Origin: Treponema sp.
GTDB lineage: Bacteria > Spirochaetota > Spirochaetia > Treponematales > Treponemataceae
Assembly: GCA_016288205.1 (NCBI GenBank)
Contig: JAEEYO010000011.1
Location: 1 to 64,000, forward strand
DNA length: 64,000 nt
Reading direction: 5' to 3'
Part shown: piece by piece, positions 58,501-64,000 of the stretch
Numbering within the stretch: the first letter of the stretch is position 1
How the letters are laid out: each line of letters opens with the position of its first letter
Notes under the pieces: generated by a model
What the model was told of the DNA's origin: nothing
Database searches by the model: none
The model's input: the letters and a program-made list of their open reading frames with translations, nothing else
Translations under genes and position numbers: made by a program

Positions 58501-59021
58501 ACCTTTGCCTCGTCAACTGTGCCGTCCTCAAGGAGGTATGCGTTCGGATTTCCGTCATCCACGCCGTAAGCCTCGATCGTGTGAGGTCCTTCCTTCAGGT
58601 TAGTCGTATCAAGATAATATGACCAGAAATCGGTTCCCTGAACAAGGACAGGATTTTCCTTGTCGCCGTCAAGAATGAGGTAGACCGCGGCAACCTTGTC
58701 ATCATCATAACAGGTACCGACTATGTTGAGGTTTCCGGGGATGGTCATTCCGGGGAGCGGGTTGGTCACGGCGATAACCGGAAGGTCAGACTCCTCGTCA
58801 ATATAAACGTTGAAGGGGCCCGCTATTCCCTCGTTTCCGGCCTTATCCGTTGCGGTCGCATAAACGTTATACTTGCCGGACCGGTTCTTTATGTCAAAAG
58901 TTTCAGACCAGCTGTTTTCAGGGCCAACAGATTTCTCTGAGACCTCCTTTTTTCCGCCTGCGAAAGCGAGATTCGAGAGGAGTAGTAATCCGAATAAAAA
59001 AACAAGTCCTTTTCTGTCCAT
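52503..59021 (-). CDS. Large Ig-like-repeat surface protein with C-terminal outer-membrane beta-barrel (2172 residues)
   Basis: 2172 residues. ATG 59021 has GGAAGGA 7 bases upstream; the frame is open to 59090 without a better start. A signal peptidase I sequence ends LAFA|GGKKE, so this protein is not a lipoprotein. About 13 Ig-like modules follow, with hinges LPVIAVTNP, YAPVVEI, DNSGPDMRIV, DSTPPEVTI, DNTAPELHL and DRTLPEVRL. Two low-complexity inserts interrupt the modules: a Glu/Ala-rich one (about 1255-1300) and a Lys/Ala helix-rich one (about 1725-1790). From about residue 1990 alternating hydrophobic strands (LYLDLNLWGATLW, FGVGLTAF, SISLGAQFSYF, SFYMEPQLWFIP) lead to a C-terminal Phe (RTSVF), typical of outer-membrane barrels. 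It shares the YNPYG hinge with the two giant lipoproteins downstream, suggesting common origin and a joint role at the surface. Confidence 0.82.
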   Translation of the reverse strand: MDRKGLVFLFGLLLLSNLAFAGGKKEVSEKSVGPENSWSETFDIKNRSGKYNVYATATDKAGNEGIAGPFNVYIDEESDLPVIAVTNPLPGMTIPGNLNIVGTCYDDDKVAAVYLILDGDKENPVLVQGTDFWSYYLDTTNLKEGPHTIEAYGVDDGNPNAYLLEDGTVDEAKVKPKTGHSVKVTWELNRYAPVVEITNMSMGSMISGKVTLNGYVKDGNGIDSLQYSLDNGEHYEVLKLKKHKLSNPDEDGITAYWTFSLPFDTKKLRDGPTLVWFKGIDTGGVMSISSFLYYIDNSGPDMRIVTPATGESVNGVFTIAGYAKDGNGIKSLIYKWGDKEESLPLIAGNPYWAIELDSRSVKSSRDFIIKAVDTMGNEASVSRTFMNADKAGKNSGNIVWINQNGDKPVVELKYPVGEVDGEDGALFIRGLANDDDGVASVYYSVDDGPEHKLESSGVFYAPVPGELSNGEHKVSVYAVDKFGVKGDTVTANFSSKGAAPSFSNEKYGSADFANGMTINPEGSDPYSIEVTSTTGLKTVSYEWTWGTSGKIEKSLEGVDGNKSATVKIDFGGEDIPWGVSKLTIKAVDKFDRVSTHGAIFNVSDYTHTYSETAGVFFTDSAVSADGALKADSNGNVTGYFAGGKIAGVAISPKNKSISASASGNSIILRCTVPTDKFTVRVTTSSGAVYESKPLYFPSQESAPTIALTNDNSLQTGVFNNFNTKNTLTLSGSVVSQSAATVRYRVLAAKVIYDENGTVIGSQAVPAPKLAECPTLPLRRGAFTLNLSADDFVDGISVVEFIATNATGKYSSTAALVRKIRNAVSADLSDGVVAEPAPPASYWLHGDGDGMDYYGVCVYQGDVGSMYMYKSYAKLPSGNSTLEFNGTTLNVTKASSAVDGRFVSVDGMPYMSGMELIAQKGGTLDSDPHSLVAQVSSDTPIQSVVWTANGNPLGEGAIRETGTAGRYEIEVPLVNLPAGLVKINALINGSSNVSGTLSVLRRHAVVDNSETIYWTTAGNVVYDSSSRLYVLNNGAPLVGFANVPGKLNASMIKAVRGLSVTTDGKLVKIVPSGDGTFSNVSVRVTNEAGGSWASPAANLVVDTSSPILDVTSIKPMDYIKDKLVIAGTARDGNGVKSLQYTVAESPTDEDWKDLRMTSNGSFKETVSLEGVPDGYMPVTIRAVDMTGKVSLFNSALRKDSTPPEVTIILPDPGSSVNGETLFVFKVKDDSYVDSIHFTGPKGKIKKEFLLRAADNLPAEETSDEAESAEGSEAPAQEGEASAESEPAEKKAPPMRKIDRYTNILTGPMPSTYLGQEGLPIDKTMKFTVSDLAGNTTVIDKYDFDYDPEGDLPVVEIHMPFENSVLTTAFEITGVMYDDDGMKSSDGTMCKTYYKMDDGDFQILENPDGHSSFEISVNPLSMLTDNEHTITIYAEDINGVKGKEVTRNFKVSLAEPEGSVELPKMDAAVSGFVTLSGWAMDKNGISRVQVSVDNGASYNEAVVTPGKTREDKATWSYEFDTRVIQDGTHVIYLKIWDGYDITGLFTSLINVDNTAPELHLELPLDDSTIVSNLVISGQTTDNIGLSSLMMRITSLDGKKVPADIAVNDLYPDSIISQVFDISELADGTYNVEITGKDDAGNVTSVSRNVHLKKDEHTTKVGLLYPLNGEYVQGEFNIYGMAESVEEKITEITLLVDGERVPGLTTELRDSGYFTFRMKNQIAVDKGAFSEADLARAESDAQKRAERNAAKKLAVDNANEAKKAKIDAAKAAAQEAGVEYDGPEFEPEVYEEEAAGVYETGVFCLTQGNHTYQVIAKTDAGREVKSNIQTVIYNPYGPWVTLDNFTYGDFAIERPMLRGKAGYTLTDEEKTALKNKKLPLEERTALEGKKVERVYLSLDNGKTYTPVSKLNKGDWKYRIENQDVAEGYHFLLVKAEMANGESAITRTIVQVDRTLPEVRLISPGVGGHYNQQLKFEGLSSDDVELEDVVLYLRRGDRSAYEVPKFIQGLYLDLNLWGATLWNFGVGLTAFDNAVKIQLSFGQFTQGQRDLASKVLGRDFTNMRYGGPYVISAKIIAQLGYLPFNYFFGHDFDWLSGSISLGAQFSYFSQSGAGKPQILSAAIMQLEFPRMTFKDLSYFKTWSFYMEPQLWFIPSDVNVGSSLLFNFALGIRTSVF

Positions 59022-59456
59022 AGCCAAGTCCTTCCAAAGCATTTTGGATCCCCGGTGAAGTTCTGCTCCACCGAAGCCTGATTGAATCATATTTTAGGTC
59101 TTCCCTCTCAGGGAGAAGTCTAAATCTACGCAACAACCCTTGAAGACATTTCGGACTTGCAAGGGAGGGGTGTTCGAAATTGTTCTGCAATAACGTGAAT
59201 AAAATGTCAGACTCCGGGACAATACCAAGCACCCTAGAATCTTCTTTTACCCTTCCTTATCGGCAGAATCAAACAATTCCTTTAATTCAACCAATTTTAA
59301 ATGGAACCGCCGCCAATACCAAAGGCAGCCCGTTCATAAAACACTCGGAGACCGGATCAGGTAACACATTTTCACGACTCCGGAACTCGCTCATTGCATT
59401 AAATAAGACTAAGATTTTTAAATATTCTACCCGAGCAACATGCTTTCGCACGAAAC
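59022..59456 (-). other. 435-base gap between the sirtuin and the barrel protein genes
   Basis: It contains the leader and presumably the promoter of the 2172-residue gene, but no pair of boxes with normal spacing stands out. Two inverted repeats are visible: CCCTTG...CAAGGG (59137-59165) and an imperfect CTTCCCT/AGGGAGAAG hairpin near 59099-59118. No credible ORF. Confidence 0.3.
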
Positions 59457-60197
59457 TCAGACTTTTATTTGATCCAGCACCTTTCCGATGCTGTCATTAA
59501 TCACCAAATCCGCCATCGAGTCGTTCGGAGTGGGATCCCGGTTTATGAGCACGAGATGCCGTCCCGAAAAGGCCCTTATGAAACCGGCGGCAGGATACAC
59601 CGTAAGCGATGTGCCACCGATTATCAGCATGTCGGCGTTCTCAAGATGCCACAGGGTCCTTCTGATAACATCATCGTCCAGTCCCTCGCCGTAAAGAACC
59701 ACGTCCGGCTTTATTATGCCTCCGCAGCCGCACCTCGCGATTCCGTCCTCACCACGGTTCTCCATCACGTACTCAAGGCCGCAGGGCTTTCCGCATGACG
59801 AGCAGTGATTTCTGAGCACCGACCCGTGAAGCTCCAGCACATTCTTGCTTCCAGCAGCCTGATGCAGACCGTCGATGTTCTGAGTAATGACAGCCTTCAG
59901 TTTTCCGGCCCTCTCCATCTCGGCAAGCTTCAAGTGCGCCTTGTTGGGCTGGATTCCTGAAATCAGGATCTTCTCCCTGTAGAAGCGGTAGAACTCCTTC
60001 GGGTCGCTCCTGAAAAATCCAGCGCTCAGGATCTCCTCCGGGGGATAGTCCCACTTCTGGTTGTACAGTCCGTCAACGCTGCGGAAATCCGGGATGCCAC
60101 TTTCGGTGGAAACTCCCGCGCCACCAAAAAACACAATATCCGAGCTCTCATCAACAAAAGACTGTAGCTTTTCTATCTGTTTCTCAGTCACTTCCAT
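59457..60197 (-). CDS. Sirtuin (SIR2 family NAD-dependent protein deacylase)
   Basis: 246 residues. ATG 60197 has GGAGG 7 bases upstream; an in-frame start at 60230 lacks one. GAGVSTESGIPDFRS (26-40) binds NAD, TQNIDGLH (105-112) lines the active site, and His124 in LELHG is the catalytic base. Zinc is held by Cys132/Cys135 (CSSC) and Cys156/Cys158 (CGC). GGTSLTVYPAAG completes the Rossmann part. All key residues are present, so the enzyme should remove acyl groups from lysines in the cytoplasm using NAD. The length is usual for bacterial CobB-like proteins. It follows rsmG on the same strand with a gap of 149 bases, so it may or may not be cotranscribed. Confidence 0.94.
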   Translation of the reverse strand: MEVTEKQIEKLQSFVDESSDIVFFGGAGVSTESGIPDFRSVDGLYNQKWDYPPEEILSAGFFRSDPKEFYRFYREKILISGIQPNKAHLKLAEMERAGKLKAVITQNIDGLHQAAGSKNVLELHGSVLRNHCSSCGKPCGLEYVMENRGEDGIARCGCGGIIKPDVVLYGEGLDDDVIRRTLWHLENADMLIIGGTSLTVYPAAGFIRAFSGRHLVLINRDPTPNDSMADLVINDSIGKVLDQIKV

Positions 60198-60346
60198 TTT
60201 TCCGCCTCCGTCAGATTCCGAAATCTCCACAAGTTAGACACAAAAATCCGCCAAAAGTTGCACTCTATTTGCAAGGTGAAGTGCATGACTCCATCCACCA
60301 TATTTTATAATATCATAAAAAACAAAAAAATCAAGCTTTTTTTCAA

Positions 60347-61045
60347 TTATTCGGGATTTTTTCTTACCACCACCAGATTACGCTCGTGGTCCTCAAGGAA
60401 GGGGACTGAAAGGGGAATTTTCGTGTATGATGGAATCAGGAAGCGAATTGAGTCCATCTCGGCCTGTATTTTCTCGCTCCTTGCCTTGTAAGCCGCCATC
60501 ACGCCGCCTTTTTTCAGCATACGGAGGAGCAACGTGGCTGTCTGCTTGTCGAAGGGATGGAAAGCCCGGAACACCTCAAGGTCAAAGGACTCATCCGGAA
60601 CATTCACGGCCTGGGTGCAGAGGACCTTCACATTTTTCAGTCCCATGCGGCGGACAGTGCTCTCAAGGAATACGCAGCGTTTTTCCATACGCTCCACAAG
60701 GGTAAAATCCTGATCAGGGAAAAGTACCGCAAGAGGAATCCCGGGGCATCCTCCCCCGCTCCCGATGTCGGCAATGGAAATAGAGGAGTCCTCTTTCTCC
60801 GCGACCTTTTTCGCCGCGATTTTTTTCGCGCTGATTTCTTCTATTATATGTGCAAGATGGGAATAAGGGGCAAGGGAATCCAGGACATGATTTACGGCAA
60901 GCTCATCGCGGCTCTCCGCCTTCATCAGATTGTAGCCCTGGTTGAATTCCATTACTGAGTCAATGTATGAGTCAAGGGCGGCAAGCTTAGCAGAATCAAC
61001 AGGGAGCCCAAGTTTCCCGCAGCCCTCCTCAAGAACAGTCCCCAT
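60347..61045 (-). CDS. rsmG: 16S rRNA (guanine(527)-N(7))-methyltransferase RsmG
   Basis: 232 residues. It starts with ATG 61045 directly after the stop of the preceding gene. The SAM-binding motif is ADIGSGGGCPGIPLAVLFP (about 91-109), followed by LVERMEKRCVFLESTVRRMGL and CTQAVNVP, as in the RsmG family. The N-terminal helical part contains FNQGYNLM (N-x-x-x-N-L), the family's substrate-side motif. It methylates G527 of 16S rRNA in the small ribosomal subunit. An insertion of Lys/Ala/Glu (SAKKIAAKKVAEKEDSS) precedes the SAM motif and makes it slightly longer than usual. It is the third gene of an apparent leftward operon. Confidence 0.93.
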   Translation of the reverse strand: MGTVLEEGCGKLGLPVDSAKLAALDSYIDSVMEFNQGYNLMKAESRDELAVNHVLDSLAPYSHLAHIIEEISAKKIAAKKVAEKEDSSISIADIGSGGGCPGIPLAVLFPDQDFTLVERMEKRCVFLESTVRRMGLKNVKVLCTQAVNVPDESFDLEVFRAFHPFDKQTATLLLRMLKKGGVMAAYKARSEKIQAEMDSIRFLIPSYTKIPLSVPFLEDHERNLVVVRKNPE

Positions 61046-61954
61046 TTACTTCGACTCTCCAAGGTCAATCAAAAGCTCAAGCTTCCAGTCGGGGTCGGTC
61101 GTCCTCATGGTGACAAGATTTCCAGTCCTGAGCGCGCTCAAATCATTTCTCTGGGCGAGCTGATAGAGGAATGAATACTGGTTCATGTAGTCCTGGGTAA
61201 CGGCAGCGGCGGCATGGTAGTTCTGTCGTCCGGCTGAATCCGCGTCCGTCTTGAAAAGCAGGTGGAAGGTCTCGGATCTCGTAACGCCGTCACTCAGATA
61301 GCGTCTGTCCCCGGTGACGAGAAAGGTTCCGTCAGCCTGCACGTCGGAGATGTATACTGTCCGGCAGGTCCTGAGCACGTCATATCCGTTCACGTTGAAC
61401 CTGATGAGTCTGGACTGCTTGCTCTGTGCCACGGTGGAGGTTACCACAGGCGCCTGGATTGAGGATCTGACCGTCTCAGCCTCCACGCCGCCCTGCTTTT
61501 TGATTTCCTCCATCTCGCTCAGCACTTTATTCAGCAGCTTGTTCGTCTCGGAGTTCGTTGATGACGCGGCTACATTGGAAAGAGTACTCGATGCAAGCCC
61601 CGCGTTTCCGTCAAGAAGGTTTCCGAGCACTCCGCTCACATTCAGTGTCTTTATGTCGCTGGCCGTAAGTGTGGACACGGTTGACGAGGATGTCTGTGAT
61701 TTTTCCGCGCAGGTTTTCTCGTCAGCTTTCTCCGAAGGTGAATTCTTCTCGCATCCTGATTTGCCGGACTTAGTTTTTTGAACCTGTCTCTGTCTGTGCG
61801 TGTCAAAAAAATCGTCGCTCAAGGTTGGGGCGGAGACTGTCGGCATGGACGGCGCGGTTATGCCCCCAATTCCACTCTGTGCAAAAATCATGCTTCCGGC
61901 AGAGACTGCGATAACCGAAAAAAATAAGACTCTTAGTTTTCTACAAATTTGCAA
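61046..61954 (-). CDS. Exported protein of unknown function
   Basis: About 302 residues. I favour TTG 61954 as start because GGAGG (61965-61961) is 6 bases upstream. In-frame ATG 61969 has no ribosome site and lies deeper in the preceding gene. The N-terminal signal peptide ends SMIFA|QSG. A Ser/Thr/Pro-rich, partly disordered region follows, with two cysteines (about 67 and 81), then a Ser-rich helical segment (VSGVLGNLL...NKLLNKVLSEM). The C-terminal ~130 residues form a compact beta-rich domain (RLIRFNVNGYDVLRTCRTVY, GTFLVTGDRRY, ETFHLLFKT). I do not recognise the family. It sits between a SprT-like gene (overlap 14 bases) and rsmG (adjacent), so it is part of their operon, though its envelope location suggests a separate role. 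Confidence 0.75.
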   Translation of the reverse strand: MQICRKLRVLFFSVIAVSAGSMIFAQSGIGGITAPSMPTVSAPTLSDDFFDTHRQRQVQKTKSGKSGCEKNSPSEKADEKTCAEKSQTSSSTVSTLTASDIKTLNVSGVLGNLLDGNAGLASSTLSNVAASSTNSETNKLLNKVLSEMEEIKKQGGVEAETVRSSIQAPVVTSTVAQSKQSRLIRFNVNGYDVLRTCRTVYISDVQADGTFLVTGDRRYLSDGVTRSETFHLLFKTDADSAGRQNYHAAAAVTQDYMNQYSFLYQLAQRNDLSALRTGNLVTMRTTDPDWKLELLIDLGESK

Positions 61955-62750
61955 GGCTTTCCTCCACATATTCAAGTCTGGTTGTAAGTTCGTTTATGGT
62001 TTTGGTCAGACGGTCCCTCTCTTTCTCAAGCTTGGTGCGGGGATCCTCCGTCTTGGCCTTTTTCTTCATCATCGCGATCACCGAGTCGGGGCTTTTTCCG
62101 CTCTTGATCGCATTCTGCGCGGCGTTTCTCTCGTCGGGCTTTTTGATTGAGGAGACAATCTTCATGTTGTCGAACCCCATCTCGGCATCCTCGTCCGGAA
62201 GCATTCCGACCTGAACCACGGATTTCGCCGTGCTGCGGGGTATCTGCAGGATTCTGTCAAGATAGTCCTCGTAACGCACGTTGCACTGGTCGCAGAGATT
62301 GTGTGCCTGGCTCAGCTTCTTTCCGAACTCAAGCATGAGACGTCCGTTCGGGACAATATACTTCTCCTTGATTTCCTTGGTAAGCTCCTCCAGTTCCGGG
62401 GACGCCGATATGTCCATCTTGTAGTAGCCCTTCTGCTCGGCAATCTCAAGAAGTCCGTGGAACTTTGCCCAGAACGCGTTGTTGTGCACACGTCCGCAAT
62501 GAGGAGGCTCCCTTCCGCCGGATGCCTCAATCATCTCCTCGTTTATGAGGTGATGCGTATACTCGTGCACCGCAGTGTAGACAAGCTCATTGTCCGTCTT
62601 GAAGTTCTTGTTGTGAAGGAGGATTTCCCGCGTCTCAGGCTTGTACAGTCCGTTCACGCGCTTGCTTTCCTTTCCAGTCATCACGACCGAAAACTCCAGC
62701 CTGCTCTCCTCTATGTCAAGAAGCATCTCCTTGATTTTCTCGTTATCCAT
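61941..62750 (-). CDS. SprT-like zinc metallopeptidase-type protein with C-terminal coiled coil
   Basis: 269 residues. ATG 62750 follows GGGGAAG; an in-frame GTG lies at 62756. The HEYTHH motif (62-67) is the HExxH zinc site, and HNNAFWAKFHGL further on supplies a likely third ligand, the pattern of SprT-type proteins. Two cysteines (CDQC) and a tail of about 60 residues rich in Lys/Glu with heptad-like spacing (TKLEKERDRLTKTINEL) follow. SprT relatives include DNA-protein crosslink proteases and uncharacterised bacterial proteins; substrate is not evident here. It is the first gene of an operon with the unknown exported protein and rsmG. A promoter TTGTTT-16-TATAAT lies at 62812-62839. Confidence 0.72.
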   Translation of the reverse strand: MDNEKIKEMLLDIEESRLEFSVVMTGKESKRVNGLYKPETREILLHNKNFKTDNELVYTAVHEYTHHLINEEMIEASGGREPPHCGRVHNNAFWAKFHGLLEIAEQKGYYKMDISASPELEELTKEIKEKYIVPNGRLMLEFGKKLSQAHNLCDQCNVRYEDYLDRILQIPRSTAKSVVQVGMLPDEDAEMGFDNMKIVSSIKKPDERNAAQNAIKSGKSPDSVIAMMKKKAKTEDPRTKLEKERDRLTKTINELTTRLEYVEESLANL

Positions 62751-62811
62751 TCCCACTTCCCCAATCTCTCGGCCTGAAAAAAAAGCCGTTTCCTTCTATA
62801 TATATTTGTGC

Positions 62812-62839
62812 ATTATAGCACACCCACCCCACAAAACAA
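62812..62839 (-). promoter_or_regulatory. Promoter of the SprT-like - unknown - rsmG operon
   Basis: Minus strand TTGTTT (62839-62834), 16-base spacer, TATAAT (62817-62812). The leader of about 55 bases contains a small CGGC/GCCG hairpin around a T-run. Confidence 0.5.
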
Positions 62840-62860
62840 CACTAAAAAATAGAGAAAATT

Positions 62861-62876
62861 CCTATAAAAATATAGG
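62861..62876 (-). terminator. Terminator of rsmE
   Basis: On the minus strand CCTATA-TTTT-TATAGG is a perfect 6-bp hairpin followed by a T-rich tract (AATTTTCTCTATTTTTT). It lies about 55 bases after the rsmE stop. Confidence 0.5.
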
Positions 62877-62929
62877 CTTCTCCAAAATCTCCAGCAAAAA
62901 TCCCCTGTCCTCAGCTCCTGCCGCCCGGC

Positions 62930-63727
62930 TCAGTCCAAGGCACCCATCCCGCCCAGAATCAGAGACGCCGCCACGGTGGATGCGGTCTCGGTCCTCAGCA
63001 CACGGTTTCCCATGCTCAGTCTGACGAAGCCCCTTTGCTCAAGCAGCTTTCTCTCGCGGTCAGTCCATCCACGCTCAGCCCCGATCGCGGCCACTGAAAC
63101 CGACCCTTCCGCCGGCGGATTTTCCCTCAAAAAGCAGGGGAGGCTTCCGGACGGATTTACGTTGTCAAGAGCATAAAGTCCATTACCGTTCCGCCCCTCC
63201 TGCAAAAGGGGAGCCACAGACTCAAAGCATTCCTCCAAAGAAGAATGCATGAAAAGTTCGGGAACATGAGTGCTTGCAGCCTGCTCGCATCCTTCAATCA
63301 GCATCCTACGGCCCTCACCTCCTGTGGCCATACCCGACTTCAAGTAGGACTTTTCTCCCAAATCCGTCACGGTCAGATGTATTTCAGAAACTCCAAGCCC
63401 CGCCATGTCCCGAAGCAACCTTTTTAACTGGATGGGTCGTGGAAACCCGATTATCATCACCAGGGGATGCAATGGTTTACCGTCTCCGTCTGGCTCAAAA
63501 CGGAAGGAAATGCTGCCCCCGGTAAATGTCTTGCGTCCGTCGGAAGATTTCTCATCATGGACATCAATGGCCGTAATCACAGCCCTGCCAGATGGTCCGC
63601 CGACTATACCAGCCGCAAACGTGTCATTAACTTTTTTATGAAGGATTTTTATAATATGCTCTGCCCGCTCATCCCTGAGGTCCAGCGGTTTTTCAATTTC
63701 ATCTAGCTCGAAAAGACAGATATTCAT
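62930..63727 (-). CDS. rsmE: 16S rRNA (uracil(1498)-N(3))-methyltransferase RsmE
   Basis: 265 residues from ATG 63727. The N-terminal PUA-like part includes ERAEHIIKILHKKVNDTF. The SPOUT methyltransferase knot has GVSEIHLTVTD, IEGCEQAAS, VAAIGAERGWTDRE and MGNRVLRTETA near the C-terminus, all characteristic of the RsmE family. It methylates U1498 of 16S rRNA using SAM. There is no Shine-Dalgarno sequence before the ATG. A TTGCAA-16-TTAAAC pair (63767-63740) would start the mRNA only some 6 bases upstream, so translation may be nearly leaderless. It is divergent from the hisA-like gene and ends at a hairpin terminator. Confidence 0.93.
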   Translation of the reverse strand: MNICLFELDEIEKPLDLRDERAEHIIKILHKKVNDTFAAGIVGGPSGRAVITAIDVHDEKSSDGRKTFTGGSISFRFEPDGDGKPLHPLVMIIGFPRPIQLKRLLRDMAGLGVSEIHLTVTDLGEKSYLKSGMATGGEGRRMLIEGCEQAASTHVPELFMHSSLEECFESVAPLLQEGRNGNGLYALDNVNPSGSLPCFLRENPPAEGSVSVAAIGAERGWTDRERKLLEQRGFVRLSMGNRVLRTETASTVAASLILGGMGALD

Positions 63728-63803
63728 CTACAAACATAAGTTTAACACGGTCACAAATATTTTGCAAGCGGAATTTTTAAAATTGATTATTGAATGCGGA
63801 TAA

Positions 63804-63832
63804 TTGATAATTCTCGGAAAATCTGATATGCT
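63804..63832 (+). promoter_or_regulatory. Promoter of the hisA-like gene, possibly leaderless
   Basis: TTGATA (63804-63809), 17-base spacer, TATGCT (63827-63832). The expected start point near 63839 is only a few bases from the ATG at 63842, and there is no SD. Confidence 0.5.
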
Positions 63833-63841
63833 GAATGTATT

Positions 63842-64000
63842 ATGGTAATTTCTTCTATTGACTTGAAAGACGGACACGTAGTCCAGCTTAAGAACGGAAA
63901 AGATTTGGTCCTCCAGCGCGACGATGCGGACGCCCTTATCGGAGACTTCAATAAATACGGCGAGGTTGCAATCATCGACCTTGATGCGGCCATGAGAAAC
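63842..64000 (+). CDS. hisA: HisA-like phosphoribosyl isomerase, N-terminal part (cut by window end)
   Basis: The first 53 residues are visible, running to the window edge. SSIDLKDGHVVQL matches the first strand and substrate loop of HisA/HisF TIM barrels, with the catalytic Asp in IDLKDG. EVAIIDLDAA matches the second strand. HisA converts ProFAR to PRFAR in histidine biosynthesis. The segment between (KNGKDLVLQRDDADALIGDFNKYG) resembles a HisA-like subgroup, so a related isomerase function is possible. HisF is less likely given the LKDG sequence. Confidence 0.7.
   Translation, partial: MVISSIDLKDGHVVQLKNGKDLVLQRDDADALIGDFNKYGEVAIIDLDAAMRN

Noticed and set aside
60258-60274. Inverted repeat TTGCA...TGCAA upstream of the sirtuin gene
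   Set aside because: Only 5 bp per arm in AT-rich DNA and no promoter boxes with proper spacing nearby.
1-64000. tRNA, rRNA or tmRNA genes
   Set aside because: No cloverleaf with a TTCGA-type T-loop and matching acceptor stem was noticed on either strand; a tRNA search tool would settle this.

Overview
The window looks like a chromosomal segment of a spirochaete, most probably a host-associated or gut/rumen-type Treponema. The signs are permissive spirochaetal lipoboxes (LLISC, FSSC, TTSC, LLASC), several Rpn-type PD-(D/E)XK proteins, a HD-GYP protein with a 7TM-like input region, and very large Ig-like surface proteins. This assignment is inferred from gene content; no rRNA or other phylogenetic marker was tested. 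Most genes have moderate GC, but the helicase gene at 449-3550 is conspicuously AT-rich.

Layout. (1) 1-4.9 kb is an accessory island. A truncated Rpn-family gene and a full paralog in the same orientation flank an AT-rich nuclease-helicase gene with five helicase-associated repeats; a GC-rich structured element follows. (2) 4.9-13.8 kb carries a small lipoprotein, a secreted protein with four CAP domains, a sigma-70-family factor, a transaldolase/fructose-6-phosphate aldolase-type enzyme, a membrane-anchored divergent polysaccharide deacetylase and a HD-GYP protein. (3) 13.8-20.3 kb is the leftward cluster dnaE - YggT family - recG. (4) 20.5-25.2 kb is a pentose/sugar operon (LacI-type regulator, FGGY kinase, AraD-type epimerase). 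It is divergent from an orphan branched-chain amino-acid-type binding lipoprotein, and a perfect inverted repeat lies in the shared control region. (5) 25.3-26.3 kb holds a third Rpn gene with a partial duplication of its own sequence. (6) 26.4-59.0 kb, half of the window, is occupied by three leftward genes for giant surface proteins of 2172, 4198 and 4266 residues. The first ends in a predicted outer-membrane beta-barrel. The other two are full-length, collinear lipoprotein paralogs made of about 22 Ig-like modules plus a C-terminal propeller-like region. (7) 59.4-64 kb contains a sirtuin, rsmG, an unknown exported protein, a SprT-like zinc protein, rsmE and the start of a hisA-like gene.

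How it fits together. The giant-protein trio is the strongest candidate for an undescribed surface system: one barrel-ended Ig protein, expected in the outer membrane, is encoded next to two enormous lipoproteins that share the same mature N-terminus (CEIGLGAAVDT) and C-terminus (VETAQM). The Rpn/helicase island has the look of a mobile or defence-related locus. Several genes (deacetylase, hisA-like, rsmE) have good promoter matches placed so close to an SD-less ATG that their mRNAs may be leaderless. All functions are read from sequence motifs by eye; no database search or structure prediction was run.
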